NCBI GenBank assembly: GCA_046331705.1
Contig: JAXLQJ010000051.1
Span: 1-52,140, forward strand
From: JADJOY01 sp046331705 [NCBI: bacterium]
Lineage (GTDB): Bacteria; JADJOY01
DNA: 52,140 bases
Direction: 5' to 3'
Each line of letters starts with the position of its first letter. Positions within the stretch are counted from its first letter, which is position 1. The notes under the pieces are model-generated. The model ran no database searches and was not told where the DNA came from. It saw only the letters and a list, made by a program, of their open reading frames with translations. Positions 7,437-16,334 of this stretch are shown piece after piece. A program made the position numbers and the translations under genes.

Positions 7437-9869
7437 ATGGCGGGGCGGGGCATTCGAATCCGGGCGCGTGCGTCGAGCGACGCACGCATCGAGCGGCTTC
7501 TCGGGGGCGATCGGCTCTCGCTCGAGCAGCTGATCGCGCTGCCCGGCGTCACGATCGTCAAGGACTACAGCAAGGCGATCGTGCTGCGGATCGAGGCGGA
7601 GGGCACCGCCTGGTACCTGAAATGGTACCGGCTGCCGAGCCTCCGGCTCAGGCTCAAGGCGGCGCTCACCTCGACTCCTGCCGCGCGCTTTCGCGCCGGC
7701 TCCGAGATCCTGGCGAAGGCCGGCTTTCGCGGGCCGCGGCTGGTGGGAACCTTCGAGCTGGGATCGCGCCTGCTGCCCCGCGCGTCGTTGGTCGTCACCG
7801 AGGCCGTCGCGGGGGCGGAGCCGCTGGCCACGGCGCTCGCTGCAGCCGGCTTGCGGCGGCGGCGCGACTGGCTGCACCGGCTCGGCGGGCTCTTTCGCGA
7901 TCTTCACGCCGCGGGAGTGCTGCACAAGGATCTCAAGGATTCGAACATCCTGCTCTCGGTCGCCGACGGTGAGGCGAGCTTCACGCTCCTCGATCTCGAG
8001 GACGTCCGGCAGATCTCGCAGCTTGGTCGCGAGCGCCGCTTCCGTTCGCTGATGCAGCTGCACCGCACGCTGGGGCGAAACGCGCCGCTGCGTGAGCGCA
8101 TCGCGTTCTTGCAGGGCTACGTCGACGGCGTCGCGGAGCGCGACACCGAGATGCGCTTGGCGCTGGCCCAGGTCGGTGAGATGGGGGTCGAGAAGGACCT
8201 GCGCGATCGGGGCCGCGTGGTGCGGAAGATCGATCACGCCGGCTTCCGCTGGCTCACCACGCTCTCCGGCGCGCGGCTCACCGAGCAGATCATGAGCTGG
8301 GCGCCGGAAGCCGTCGCCCACACCTCGGGCGCGCTCGAGGAGCGTGCCGGTCGCAGCCGCCGGTTCGTGCGGCTGCGTCTGGCCGATGGCTCGCGCTACT
8401 GGGTGCGCTTCTACCGCCCGCGAAACCTGCGCAAGGCGCTCTTCTCCCACGAGCGGCGGGGACGGGCGCGGCGCGAATGGGACCACGCGTGCGAAGCGGG
8501 GCGGCGCGGCGTCCCGACGGTGCTTCCCGAAGCCCGCGCGCACGACCACGCGTGGCTCTTCCGCACCGAGATCATCGCCTATCCCGAGCTCGAGGGGGCA
8601 CGCGACCTCGCCGCGATCCTGGCCGACGCGGAGCTGCCCGTCGCCGAGAAACGCGCGCGCCTCACCCAGGCGGCGCGGGTGCTCCGGCGCACCCACGATC
8701 GCGGCGTGACCGTCCGCCACCTTCGCGCCGACCAGGTGCTCTTCACCGCCGATGGCGCGGTTCGCCTCCTCGGCCTCGAGCGGGTGCGCTTCGGCGCCCC
8801 CGCCGGCTGGCGCGGCCGCATCCACGACCTGGCCGCCTTCGACCGCGGCCTCGCGGAGCTTCGCATCCGGCGCGGCTACGCCGTGCCGCGCACCCAGCGA
8901 TTGCGCTTCATCCACGCGTATCTCGAAGCGGGGCCGATCGACCGCGCGCCACGGCGGGTGCTCGAGCGCGTGGCGCGGCGCAGCTCGCGCGCGTTCCTTC
9001 GCCGCGAGCGTCGGCGCCGTCGCTCGCTGCGCACCCGCGGGCCGCGCGACTACGAGATGCCGTCGGTGAGCTGCTTCATCATCTGCAAGGACGAGGAGGA
9101 GCTGATCCGCGACTGCCTCGAGAGCGTGCGGTGGTGCAAGGAAATCGTCGTCGTGGATTCCTTTTCCACCGACCGCACCGTGGAGATCTGCCGCGAGTAC
9201 ACCGACCGGGTCTTCCAGCGGGCGTGGCCGGGGTTCGTCGAGCAGAAGCGTTACGCGCTCGGCCTCACGCGAAACGAGTGGGTGCTCAACCTGGACGCCG
9301 ACGAGCGCATCACGCCGGCGCTGCGACGCGAGATCGAGCGGCGCCTGGCGGCGGCGGACGACGCCGTGTGGGGCTTCTACATCCCACGCTTGGTCTTCTA
9401 CCTCGGGCGCTGGTGGAGGCACGGCTGGTACCCGGAGTACCGCCTGCGGCTGTTCCGGAAGTCGCGCGTCACCTGGGGCGGCGTCGACCCGCACGAGCGC
9501 GCGTTCCTCGCCGACGAGCGGCGCGCGGTGCGGCTCAAGGGCGACATCACGCACCTGACGTATCGCGATCTGCGCGACCAGCTCCGCACCATCAACCGAT
9601 TCACCACCATCGCCGCCCGCGAGGCCTTCGACCGCGGCAAGCACTTCCGGGCCGTCAATCTCTTCGGCAACCCCGTGGTCCACTTCATCAAGTTCTACGT
9701 GATCAAGCGGGGCTTTCTCGATGGGATTCCCGGGCTCTTCATGGCAGGCTTGATGGCGCTGCACGTGTTCCTGAAGTACGCGAAGCTGCGCGAGCTCGAG
9801 TGGAGCGCCGCCGATGCCGGATCCAGCGACCCCAGGCGAGCGCTCGAGCCCTCCGCTGGTCACGCCTGA
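7437..9869 (+). CDS. LPS-core kinase + pseudokinase + family 2 glycosyltransferase fusion
   Basis: An 810-residue three-part protein. Residues about 30-260 form a WaaP/InaA-like kinase: FRDLHAAGVLHKDLKDSNIL holds the catalytic loop (H163, D165, N170) and LLDLEDV (D186) stands where DFG would be. Residues about 290-520 look like a second copy of the fold, but its loop reads VTVRHLRADQVLF and its metal motif reads LLGLERV, so the catalytic and metal Asp are missing, as in a pseudokinase. From about residue 541 a GT2 domain begins (MPSVSCFIICKDEEELIRDC, then VVVDSFSTDRT and NLDADERI); its C-terminal VWGFYIPRLVFYLGRWWRHGWYPEYRLRLF resembles the WaaE/KdtX core glucosyltransferase group. It probably phosphorylates and glycosylates the LPS core on the cytoplasmic side. 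It overlaps the ligase gene by 56 bases. ATG 9057 could start a separate GT2 product. Confidence 0.8.
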   Translation: MAGRGIRIRARASSDARIERLLGGDRLSLEQLIALPGVTIVKDYSKAIVLRIEAEGTAWYLKWYRLPSLRLRLKAALTSTPAARFRAGSEILAKAGFRGPRLVGTFELGSRLLPRASLVVTEAVAGAEPLATALAAAGLRRRRDWLHRLGGLFRDLHAAGVLHKDLKDSNILLSVADGEASFTLLDLEDVRQISQLGRERRFRSLMQLHRTLGRNAPLRERIAFLQGYVDGVAERDTEMRLALAQVGEMGVEKDLRDRGRVVRKIDHAGFRWLTTLSGARLTEQIMSWAPEAVAHTSGALEERAGRSRRFVRLRLADGSRYWVRFYRPRNLRKALFSHERRGRARREWDHACEAGRRGVPTVLPEARAHDHAWLFRTEIIAYPELEGARDLAAILADAELPVAEKRARLTQAARVLRRTHDRGVTVRHLRADQVLFTADGAVRLLGLERVRFGAPAGWRGRIHDLAAFDRGLAELRIRRGYAVPRTQRLRFIHAYLEAGPIDRAPRRVLERVARRSSRAFLRRERRRRRSLRTRGPRDYEMPSVSCFIICKDEEELIRDCLESVRWCKEIVVVDSFSTDRTVEICREYTDRVFQRAWPGFVEQKRYALGLTRNEWVLNLDADERITPALRREIERRLAAADDAVWGFYIPRLVFYLGRWWRHGWYPEYRLRLFRKSRVTWGGVDPHERAFLADERRAVRLKGDITHLTYRDLRDQLRTINRFTTIAAREAFDRGKHFRAVNLFGNPVVHFIKFYVIKRGFLDGIPGLFMAGLMALHVFLKYAKLRELEWSAADAGSSDPRRALEPSAGHA

Positions 9870-11097
9870 ACGATCGCGCGGCGGATCGCGCGCCGTCGAG
9901 CGGCTCGCGCGCGCGCTGCCGGATGCGTTCCTGGCGGGCGTGTCGCGCTGGGCGATCCGCGCGCTCGCCGCGAGTGTCGCGATCTCGATCGCCGCGACCA
10001 ACGTCGCCTTCGGCGTCGCCCTCGTGGCCTGGGCGCTACGCCTCGCGCTCCACGGCGGCCCGCGTTGGCCAGCGACCCCCGCCGACAAGCCGTTCGCCGT
10101 GTTCCTGGCGTGCTGCCTGCTCTCGGCGCTGGTGGGGATCGACACCTCGACGGCGCTCTGGTCGCTCCGCGCCTACGCGCAGATCCTGGTTCTCTACCTG
10201 GTGGTCGCGCATGCCCACGAGGAGGACGAGCGGCGACGGCTGGCGTGGATCCTGACCGTCGGGTTCTTTATCTCCGGGTGGCACCAGGTTTACAACTATC
10301 GCTGGCAGAACTTCCACAAGGATTGGGGACCGGGAAAGATGACCCGCGCCAGCCAGCTCGTGATCGCCGTGGCGGTCACGCACGCGCTGTGGCTCGCGAG
10401 CCGCGGTTGGCGACGCCGCGCCGGCGTGGGGGCGTTGCTGGCGATGCAGATCGCCGGGCTCGTGTGCACCTTCAAGCGTGGGGCGTGGGTGGGGAGCCTG
10501 GTCGGCCTCTCGACCCAGCTCTGGCGCCGCAATCGCAAGCTCGTGCTGGTGCCCCTGGTGATCGCGGCAGCGGTGGTGGTCACCTTCCCGGCGGTGCGCG
10601 TGCGCCTCAGTCAATCCGGCGACGATTTCGTGCACACCGACAACCGCCTGCACATGTGGAAGATCGCCGTGCAGCTGATCCGCGACTATCCGCTCGGCAT
10701 CGGCACCCACAACGGCGGCATCATGAAGCGCACCGATCTGTGGGGCACCGAGCCGCCCAAGCACCGGCATTTCCACTCCAACCTCATCACCATCTGGGTC
10801 GAGGACGGCGTGCTGGGGCTGGCGGCGTTCGTGGCGTGGCTGCTGGCGCTGGCGAGGCTCTTGGTCGCCCGCGTACGTTCCACCGCGGCGCACCCGGGAT
10901 CGGACGCTGCGCTCGCCATCGGCGCCGCCACCGCGTTCCTGGCGTGGAACGTCAATGGGCTCGTCGAGTTCAACTTCGGCGACGCCGAGGTGATGATGCT
11001 GCTCTACTTCGTGCTGGGCTTGGCGCTCGCGCCAGCGTTGGCGAGCGCTCCCGGAGCGCGCACGGAGACGCCGGCTGGCGTCGAGGTCCGCCCGTGA
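9814..11097 (+). CDS. O-antigen ligase family membrane protein (Wzy_C domain)
   Basis: A 427-residue polytopic inner-membrane protein with about ten hydrophobic segments. The central Wzy_C core reads GLVCTFKRGAWVGSLVGL, with the conserved Arg of the xRGAW motif. It is followed by a large periplasmic loop containing HMWKIAVQLIRDYPLGIGTHN and HRHFHSNLITIWVEDGVLGL; the HxHxN-like element is the family's catalytic-site signature. Members either join O-antigen to lipid A-core (WaaL) or polymerise glycans. Its position after waaF-type and core-modifying genes favours ligation in the periplasm. The start at 9814 overlaps the preceding fusion gene by 56 bases in another frame; the next gene starts in its stop codon. 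Confidence 0.85.
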   Translation: MPDPATPGERSSPPLVTPERSRGGSRAVERLARALPDAFLAGVSRWAIRALAASVAISIAATNVAFGVALVAWALRLALHGGPRWPATPADKPFAVFLACCLLSALVGIDTSTALWSLRAYAQILVLYLVVAHAHEEDERRRLAWILTVGFFISGWHQVYNYRWQNFHKDWGPGKMTRASQLVIAVAVTHALWLASRGWRRRAGVGALLAMQIAGLVCTFKRGAWVGSLVGLSTQLWRRNRKLVLVPLVIAAAVVVTFPAVRVRLSQSGDDFVHTDNRLHMWKIAVQLIRDYPLGIGTHNGGIMKRTDLWGTEPPKHRHFHSNLITIWVEDGVLGLAAFVAWLLALARLLVARVRSTAAHPGSDAALAIGAATAFLAWNVNGLVEFNFGDAEVMMLLYFVLGLALAPALASAPGARTETPAGVEVRP

Positions 11098-11558
11098 CTC
11101 GAACGCGGCCCACGCGAGCGGCGGCGGTGATGTGGGTGGCGTTGGCGGCGCCGCTACTCTGCGGCGCTGGCGCCTGTCCCCGTCGCTCCAAGCCGCCGGC
11201 GCTCGAAGGCGCGATCACCGAGATCCCGGTCTATTCGCCGGCGACGCTGGTGAGGCGACGGGTGTACCCGCACGACGGTCCGGTGTGCCCGCTCGACACC
11301 CTGATCTGGGATCTCGAGACTCCCGACGACTGGGCCAAGGTCGAGTTCTTCTACCGCCAGAAGCTCTCGTTCGTGCCCCCCGAGCTGGGCGAGGGAAGCA
11401 CCCAGGGCAAGACGATCTTCCGGTACTTGCCCGACGGCGGCGAGACGGCGCGCCGCGAGCAGATCGTGGTGACGGTCGGCACCAAGGAGCCGAACGGCGG
11501 CACGAAGTTCCAGATCGACGAGACCGTGTGCGCCGCGCGCCGGGCCGAGAGCGGGTGA
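11094..11558 (+). CDS. Small lipoprotein of unknown function
   Basis: A 154-residue protein whose GTG start overlaps the ligase stop (GTGA, 11094-11097), implying translational coupling. An N-terminal RTRPTRAAA run, a hydrophobic stretch and a Cys at GAGAC look like a lipoprotein signal with a poor lipobox. The mature part contains PDDWAKVEFFYRQKLSFVPPELG, FRYLPDGGE and EQIVVTVGTK, probably one small alpha/beta domain. I do not recognise a family. The coupling to an O-antigen ligase suggests an envelope role; this is inference only. It converges on the CoA-transferase gene 51 bases away. Confidence 0.65.
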   Translation: MTRTRPTRAAAVMWVALAAPLLCGAGACPRRSKPPALEGAITEIPVYSPATLVRRRVYPHDGPVCPLDTLIWDLETPDDWAKVEFFYRQKLSFVPPELGEGSTQGKTIFRYLPDGGETARREQIVVTVGTKEPNGGTKFQIDETVCAARRAESG

Positions 11559-11609
11559 TCGAGCGTTCGCCGCGGGTGATTCGCCGTGCCGAGCGCGGCG
11601 CGCGCTGGA

Positions 11610-12827
11610 TCAGCCGACGGCGCCGCTCGCCTTGAGCAGCGCGAGCTCGTCCCAGGAGAGGCCAAGCTCGAGCAGCACCTCCTCGGTGTGCTGGCCGAGC
11701 TCCGGGCTCGGCGCGAGGGCCCGGGCCGCGCCGTCGAAGCTCACCGGGCTCGCCACGACGCGGAAGCTGCCCGCGTCGCCTCCCGCGATCGCGGGCAGAT
11801 AGTCGTTGGCGAGCGCCTGGGGATCCTCGTGAAGCTCGGCGGCGCTCTGCATCACCGCCCACGGCGATTCCATCCCCGCGAGGCGCGCGCGCCACTGGGC
11901 GAGGGTCTCAGTCGCGAAGGCCGCGTCGAGCGCCGCGACGCAATCCCGCCGGTTCTGGTAGCGCGCGCGAGCGTCGCGAAACCGGGGGTCCGCGACCAGC
12001 TCGGGGCGACCGATCCGCTCGCAGATCTCCGGCCAGTGGCGATCGCCCTGCAGCGCCATCAACACGATCCAGCGGCCATCCGCGGTGCGATAGCTGTTCG
12101 CGAGCGGATTGAGCGCGGCGGCGCGATCCGGAAAAGGGATCTTCTTCTCCGGCGCGATCAGCGGGCTGGCCACGATGTCCGGCGCCATCGTCCACATCGC
12201 GGTGCCCAGCAACGACACGTCCACCACCGACGCTTCACCGGTTCGCTCGCGCTTGAGCAGCGCCGCGGCGACCCCTGCCGCGAGCGCCAGGGCGCCGACC
12301 GAGTCGCCGAACGCCGGGCGCTGCATCACCGGCGCTGCCGCGTCGGGGCGCGTGAGCCCTTGGGCAACTCCGCCCCGCGACCAGAAGGCGGTGGCGTCGT
12401 AGCCCCCGGCGTCGCGGTCGGGCCCCTCGGCGCCGTAGCCGCTGCCGCGCACGTAGATCACCCGTGGATTGCGGGCGCGGATGTCGTCGACGTCGATGCC
12501 GAGCTTGGTCCGCGCCGCGGGCAGGAAGTTGGTCAGGAACACGTCGCAGCGCTCGGCCAGGCGATGGAGCAGCGCGCGGCCCTCGGGCTTCGCGAGATCG
12601 ATGCCGAGCGAGCGCTTGCCGCGGTTGGACTGCTGCATCATGAAGTCGACGCCACCCTCGCGGGTGCCGAAGCCCGCGGCGGCGAGGCCGCGCTGGGCAT
12701 CGCCATGGACCGGATGCTCGACCTTCCAGACCTCGGCGCCCCAATCGGCGAGGATCGCGCCGGCGGCGGGGACGAACCAGAACTGCGCGACCTCGAGCAC
12801 GCGAATGCCGGCGAGGGCGCCGCTCAC
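11610..12827 (-). CDS. CaiB/BaiF family (class III) CoA-transferase
   Basis: A 405-residue protein, the normal size for class III CoA-transferases, which move CoA between carboxylic acids through an aspartyl-CoA intermediate. It opens with ALAGIRVLEVAQFWFVPAAGAILADWGAEVWKVE, the family signature. It continues with RGKRSLGIDLAKPEGRALLHRL and GSGYGAEGPDRDAGGYDATAF, where D144 lines up best with the catalytic Asp. The GTG start overlaps the upstream SDR stop by four bases, so it is the last gene of the DUF1214-sulfotransferase-SDR-CoA-transferase operon. The N-terminal phrase AQFWFVPAAG differs from the more common AxxxAGPxA, so the substrate is probably unusual, and it cannot be named. Confidence 0.88.
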   Translation of the reverse strand: MSGALAGIRVLEVAQFWFVPAAGAILADWGAEVWKVEHPVHGDAQRGLAAAGFGTREGGVDFMMQQSNRGKRSLGIDLAKPEGRALLHRLAERCDVFLTNFLPAARTKLGIDVDDIRARNPRVIYVRGSGYGAEGPDRDAGGYDATAFWSRGGVAQGLTRPDAAAPVMQRPAFGDSVGALALAAGVAAALLKRERTGEASVVDVSLLGTAMWTMAPDIVASPLIAPEKKIPFPDRAAALNPLANSYRTADGRWIVLMALQGDRHWPEICERIGRPELVADPRFRDARARYQNRRDCVAALDAAFATETLAQWRARLAGMESPWAVMQSAAELHEDPQALANDYLPAIAGGDAGSFRVVASPVSFDGAARALAPSPELGQHTEEVLLELGLSWDELALLKASGAVG

Positions 12828-13714
12828 GACGCCGCTCCGAGATCGGCGCCGGTGTAGCGAACGCTCGCTTCCCACAGCCGCGTCGAGACCGCCGGCCCGC
12901 CGCGGCCCCAATGTGGTTCGCGCCGCGTGCCGAACTTGTAGTAGGCGCCGGTGACGCTCGCGAGCTCGGGCGCGCTCGCGAGGTAGATCGCCGTGCGCGC
13001 GGCGCGCGCCGCGGACGGGAAGGGCGCCATCACCCATCGTCCGAGCGTGCGGACGATCGGCGACGGATCGTGACTGCCGATGTTGGACCGCACCGGCCCG
13101 GGATCGAGCGCGTTCACCGTCACGCCGCTTCCCGCCAGCCGGCGCGCCAGCTCGGCGGTGAAATGCACGATGGCGAGCTTCGAGCGGCCGTACGACTTGA
13201 GCCAGGAGAAGCCGTCGCGAAGCTCGAGGTCGTCGAGATCGAGGGACACGATGCGGTGCGTGTCGGACGACACGTTGACGACGCGCGCCGGCGCCGACTC
13301 GCGAAGCCGCGGCAGCAAGCGCAGCGTGAGCTGGAAATACGCGAGGTAGTTGACGGCGAAGACGCGCTCGACGCCGTCCACCGTGAGCTCGCGGGTCCGG
13401 CTCACCATGCCGGCGTTGTTGACGAGGACGTGGAGCGGTCGCGCCGACGCCAGGTACTCGCTCGCGGCACGGTCGATGTCCGCCCGCGACGCGAGATCGC
13501 AGCGCAAGATCTCGGGGCGCCGACCCGTGCTGGCAGCGATCTCGCGCGCGGTCTCGTCCAGCAGCGCCGCGTTCCTCGCCAGCAGCACCACGTCCGCGCC
13601 GCGCGCAGCGAGCGCCCCCGCCACCGCTCGTCCATGGCCCGAGGTGGCGCCCGTCACCAGGCAAGTACGGCCGTCCATGCGGTGAAACGCGTCCAGGTGC
13701 GACGTGGGGCTCAC
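12824..13714 (-). CDS. Short-chain dehydrogenase/reductase (WW-oxidoreductase/retinol-dehydrogenase-like)
   Basis: A 296-residue NAD(P)-dependent oxidoreductase with a Rossmann fold. The cofactor motif TGATSGHG is at residues 21-28, NNAG follows LHVLV, a Ser lies in VVNVSSDTHR, and the active site is Y175-x-x-x-K179. The length and the DLDDLELRDGFSWLKSYGRSKLA segment resemble the retinol dehydrogenase/WWOX-like SDR group that acts on hydrophobic alcohols or ketones. Start choice: GTG 13714 overlaps the sulfotransferase stop as GTGA. An internal ATG at 13678 (MDGRTC) is the alternative and would remove 12 residues. The gene sits third in the four-gene operon. Confidence 0.85.
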   Translation of the reverse strand: MSPTSHLDAFHRMDGRTCLVTGATSGHGRAVAGALAARGADVVLLARNAALLDETAREIAASTGRRPEILRCDLASRADIDRAASEYLASARPLHVLVNNAGMVSRTRELTVDGVERVFAVNYLAYFQLTLRLLPRLRESAPARVVNVSSDTHRIVSLDLDDLELRDGFSWLKSYGRSKLAIVHFTAELARRLAGSGVTVNALDPGPVRSNIGSHDPSPIVRTLGRWVMAPFPSAARAARTAIYLASAPELASVTGAYYKFGTRREPHWGRGGPAVSTRLWEASVRYTGADLGAAS

Positions 13715-14994
13715 GATCTCTCCTCGCGTGGAATGGCGAAGCGCGCGCGGTACGCGGAGAAGGCCTGCTCGACTTGCGATCCGGTCAAGCCGAAATCCTC
13801 GAGCGCGTAGCGGTGCCGTCCGTGGCGGTGCTGGGGATTCGCCGCGATCCAGGCGCGCATCGCGCTCTCGGCCGCGTCGCCGAGCGGAGTGCCGAGGCGT
13901 TCGTAGATGCGGCGCACGGCAGCGATCGGCTCGGCCACGAGCTCGGCGTATTGCACGTCCACGAAGCGTCGATCGCCGAGCTGGTCGCGAACCTCCATCG
14001 CGCGCGTCACCATGCGGACTTGCTTGCGCAGCCAGTGACGACCCACCACCTCGGGATCCACCGCATCGCTCATCACCCCGCGGCCGTGGGCGATCATGCT
14101 GCAGAACGAGGCCACCACGCGGGCCGGGTCGCGGTGCGTCTGCACGATCGTGGCGTCCGGGAACACGGCCAAGAGCGCATCGAGATGCTCGAGGTGGTGC
14201 GGAGTCTTGAGCACCCAGCGGTCGCGCCGCTGGGTGCGCTCGAGGATCACGAGAGTCGTGGCGAGCTCCCTGTACGCCGCGCGGTGGTCTTGCGCCTCCA
14301 GCCACGCCGCGTAGTGCGGCACGTGGTACGTGGCCTCCGGAACCGTGCTCAGGAACGAGAGATCGAGGAGCAGCACGTCCTCCTCGGGAGCAGTCGCCTG
14401 CACCGGATGAATCGCGAAGAAATCGGGCGCCATGTAGGCGAGGGCGCGCTCGGCCATGCGCGCCATCCGAATGCGCGGGTCCTGGTCGCGAGGTGTGACG
14501 GGTGCATCGAGGTCGAGGGGCGCGGGATTGAGCGCCTCCCACGATGCCAGATGCCGCACGTCGGGGTCGGCGGCCAGCAGCCGATGCAGCATCGTGGTGC
14601 CGGTGCGCTGCAAGCCGGCGATCACCACCAGCGGTGCCGGCTTGCGATCGCGAAGCTCAGGCTCGCGCCGCAAGATCTCGGCGATCCGAAGCCGGTTCAC
14701 CAGGTTTCCGACGAGCTTCTCGCGGGTCAGGAACCGCCCGACCGGGCTCAGCGCGGATTCACGCTCGAGAGACTCGAGCAGCACCCGCATCCGCGGCAGG
14801 AAGCTCTCGTCGCCGAAGTCCTTGAGGCGCGCGCGCCGCCGCGCGCAGGCGAGCAGACCCGCTTCGCTCAGGTCGACGCGCGGCCCGCCCAGCGCCGTGA
14901 GCCCACGCCCGAGCCGGTTGGCGAGGGCGATCGGCCAGGGTCGAAACGGATGCCGGTAGTCCGTGGAGGTCGTGCGGCTCGCGGAAGCGCTCAC
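13711..14994 (-). CDS. Sulfotransferase family protein
   Basis: A 427-residue PAPS-dependent sulfotransferase of the Sulfotransfer_3 type. The 5'-phosphosulfate loop is GLQRTGTTMLHRL (G127-T134) and the 3'-phosphate region is VQTHRDPARVVASFCSM. The WVLKTPHHLEHLDALLAVFPDA segment is typical of the bacterial family that has an extra N-terminal helical region. These enzymes place sulfate on hydroxyls of lipids, sterols or secondary metabolites in the cytosol. The GTG start at 14994 overlaps the DUF1214 stop; its own stop overlaps the SDR start. A sulfotransferase coupled to an SDR and a CoA-transferase suggests a dedicated pathway on a hydrophobic alcohol; the substrate is unknown. Confidence 0.85.
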   Translation of the reverse strand: MSASASRTTSTDYRHPFRPWPIALANRLGRGLTALGGPRVDLSEAGLLACARRRARLKDFGDESFLPRMRVLLESLERESALSPVGRFLTREKLVGNLVNRLRIAEILRREPELRDRKPAPLVVIAGLQRTGTTMLHRLLAADPDVRHLASWEALNPAPLDLDAPVTPRDQDPRIRMARMAERALAYMAPDFFAIHPVQATAPEEDVLLLDLSFLSTVPEATYHVPHYAAWLEAQDHRAAYRELATTLVILERTQRRDRWVLKTPHHLEHLDALLAVFPDATIVQTHRDPARVVASFCSMIAHGRGVMSDAVDPEVVGRHWLRKQVRMVTRAMEVRDQLGDRRFVDVQYAELVAEPIAAVRRIYERLGTPLGDAAESAMRAWIAANPQHRHGRHRYALEDFGLTGSQVEQAFSAYRARFAIPREERS

Positions 14995-16103
14995 GATCGT
15001 GTCAGCTCCGTGGTGGAAAGGACGCGGGTGCGCGGTTCGGGCTGGGTCGAGGCTCGCACCCAGCGCAGGCACATCGTGCCGCGCCGATGGCCGGCGGTGT
15101 CGATCCAGTTCGCGTCCGCGAGCCCCGGGTCGCGGTGCGCCACCACCAAGCGCACCGAGCCGTCGGCGCGGGCACGCGCGGTGTGCTTGTTCACGGTGAT
15201 GGGGTGATAGCGATAGTCGAGCGACTCCATCCAATGGTTGTTGAGCTGGAAGTTCCAGGTCTCGCAGTCGGGCGGCACGAGATCGATCACCAGCGCCTGC
15301 TCGGGTCCGATCTCCCAGTAGCCGTGGTAGTAGGTGATGTTCGGATCGCCGCCGGCGGCGTTGGAGGTGCCGGGGTCGAAGCGCGGCAGCTCGTTGGTCC
15401 GCTGGCGAAAGCCGTCGGCCCAGCTCGAGAACAGCGCCGCGCAGCCGAGGACGAGGTTGGCGACCGCGGTGAGCCCGGCGTCGATCGCCGCGGGAGTCAC
15501 GGGCGCGGGCGCGGTGGCGCTCGCACCGACGCACTCGATCGCGAGCGCAGCCGGTTGCTCGCGGGAGCGGTCGAGGAACATCTGCCTCACGATCACGAAG
15601 GTGGTGTCCTCCGCCAGCTCGAGCCAGTTGCCGGGACGCCGATCGCGGCTCACCACGACCTCGAAGCTGCCGTCGGCGGCGAGCGCGAGATCCGCGCCTT
15701 CGAGGTAGCCCGTCTTCCCCATCCGTCCGCCGGCGCCGTAGTTCCCGGCATAGCTGCCGAGCCCCAGGTAGTGCACCGAGTTGCGCTGGCCGCGGATGCG
15801 GTACTCGTGCGCGCCGCTCACGGTGGCGATGGCGTACTGGATGTCCGGGTTGTCGGCGCCCATCTTCGCGGTCTCGTGGATCGGGCGGTGGAAGACGGGG
15901 CGAGTGGGATCGGCGTTCTCGACGAGGGTTTCGAGGGCCGCGCGCAAGATCCGCGTCAAGTAGCGGAAGCCTTCGGCGCGATCGAAGGGATCGTCGGGGC
16001 TCGACGGCGCGGTGATGATCGAGCCCGCGCCCTTGAGCGTGTCGCAGAACTGCTCCCAGGTCGCCCCGGATCGGATGCGCTCGGCAGCGGAATCGTCGCT
16101 CAT
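14991..16103 (-). CDS. DUF1214 domain-containing protein
   Basis: A 370-residue protein, first gene of the operon. ATG 16103 was chosen over the longer frame because GGAG stands six bases before it and no signal peptide is seen. The C-terminal third carries the DUF1214 pattern: ETWNFQLNNHWMESLDYRY, then HRDPGLADANWIDTAGHRRGTM and a final LRWVRA. The middle has YLGLGSYAGNYGAGGRMGKTGYL. DUF1214 proteins are widespread in actinobacteria and proteobacteria, often beside lipid or sterol-type enzymes, but their reaction is not established. The four-base overlap with the sulfotransferase suggests they act together. Confidence 0.8.
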   Translation of the reverse strand: MSDDSAAERIRSGATWEQFCDTLKGAGSIITAPSSPDDPFDRAEGFRYLTRILRAALETLVENADPTRPVFHRPIHETAKMGADNPDIQYAIATVSGAHEYRIRGQRNSVHYLGLGSYAGNYGAGGRMGKTGYLEGADLALAADGSFEVVVSRDRRPGNWLELAEDTTFVIVRQMFLDRSREQPAALAIECVGASATAPAPVTPAAIDAGLTAVANLVLGCAALFSSWADGFRQRTNELPRFDPGTSNAAGGDPNITYYHGYWEIGPEQALVIDLVPPDCETWNFQLNNHWMESLDYRYHPITVNKHTARARADGSVRLVVAHRDPGLADANWIDTAGHRRGTMCLRWVRASTQPEPRTRVLSTTELTRS

Positions 16104-16213
16104 GAAGTCTCCAGGAAAGCAGGCGAGAGGAGCACCGCAGCGCGCCCGCGAGACCGCGAGAACTAGCACAGGCACTCGCCTCGTGTCGCACGCGCTCAGC
16201 GCGCGCCGCGCGC

Positions 16214-16243
16214 TTTACACGGGCACGCGCGGACTGGAAGAAT
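16214..16243 (+). promoter_or_regulatory. Possible sigma-70-like promoter for the SGNH-like lipoprotein
   Basis: In the 231-bp divergent gap TTTACA (16214-16219) and AAGAAT (16238-16243) stand 18 bases apart, about 90 bases before the ATG. The -10 box matches the consensus at only four of six positions, so this is a weak call. Confidence 0.25.
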
Positions 16244-16334
16244 CGTAGGTGAGTGAGCTGAGCCTCACTTCTCGCTCGAGGCGGCCACCGCGAGGGGTCG
16301 ACGACTCGACGAGCACGGGGCGAGGGGAATCGAG

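Noticed and set aside
7444-7462. TTCGAATCC, resembling a tRNA T-loop
   Set aside because: No flanking T-stem, acceptor stem or anticodon arm can be formed, and it lies in the start of the kinase fusion gene.
4295-7561. 1088-codon minus-strand open frame
   Set aside because: It is antisense to the PHP lipoprotein and porin genes, is composed of His/Arg/Val/Glu-rich low-complexity sequence without domains, and arises from the codon bias of the G+C-rich plus-strand genes.
7338-10145. 935-codon minus-strand open frame
   Set aside because: Shadow of the kinase/glycosyltransferase fusion; no domain, and the plus strand carries conserved motifs throughout.
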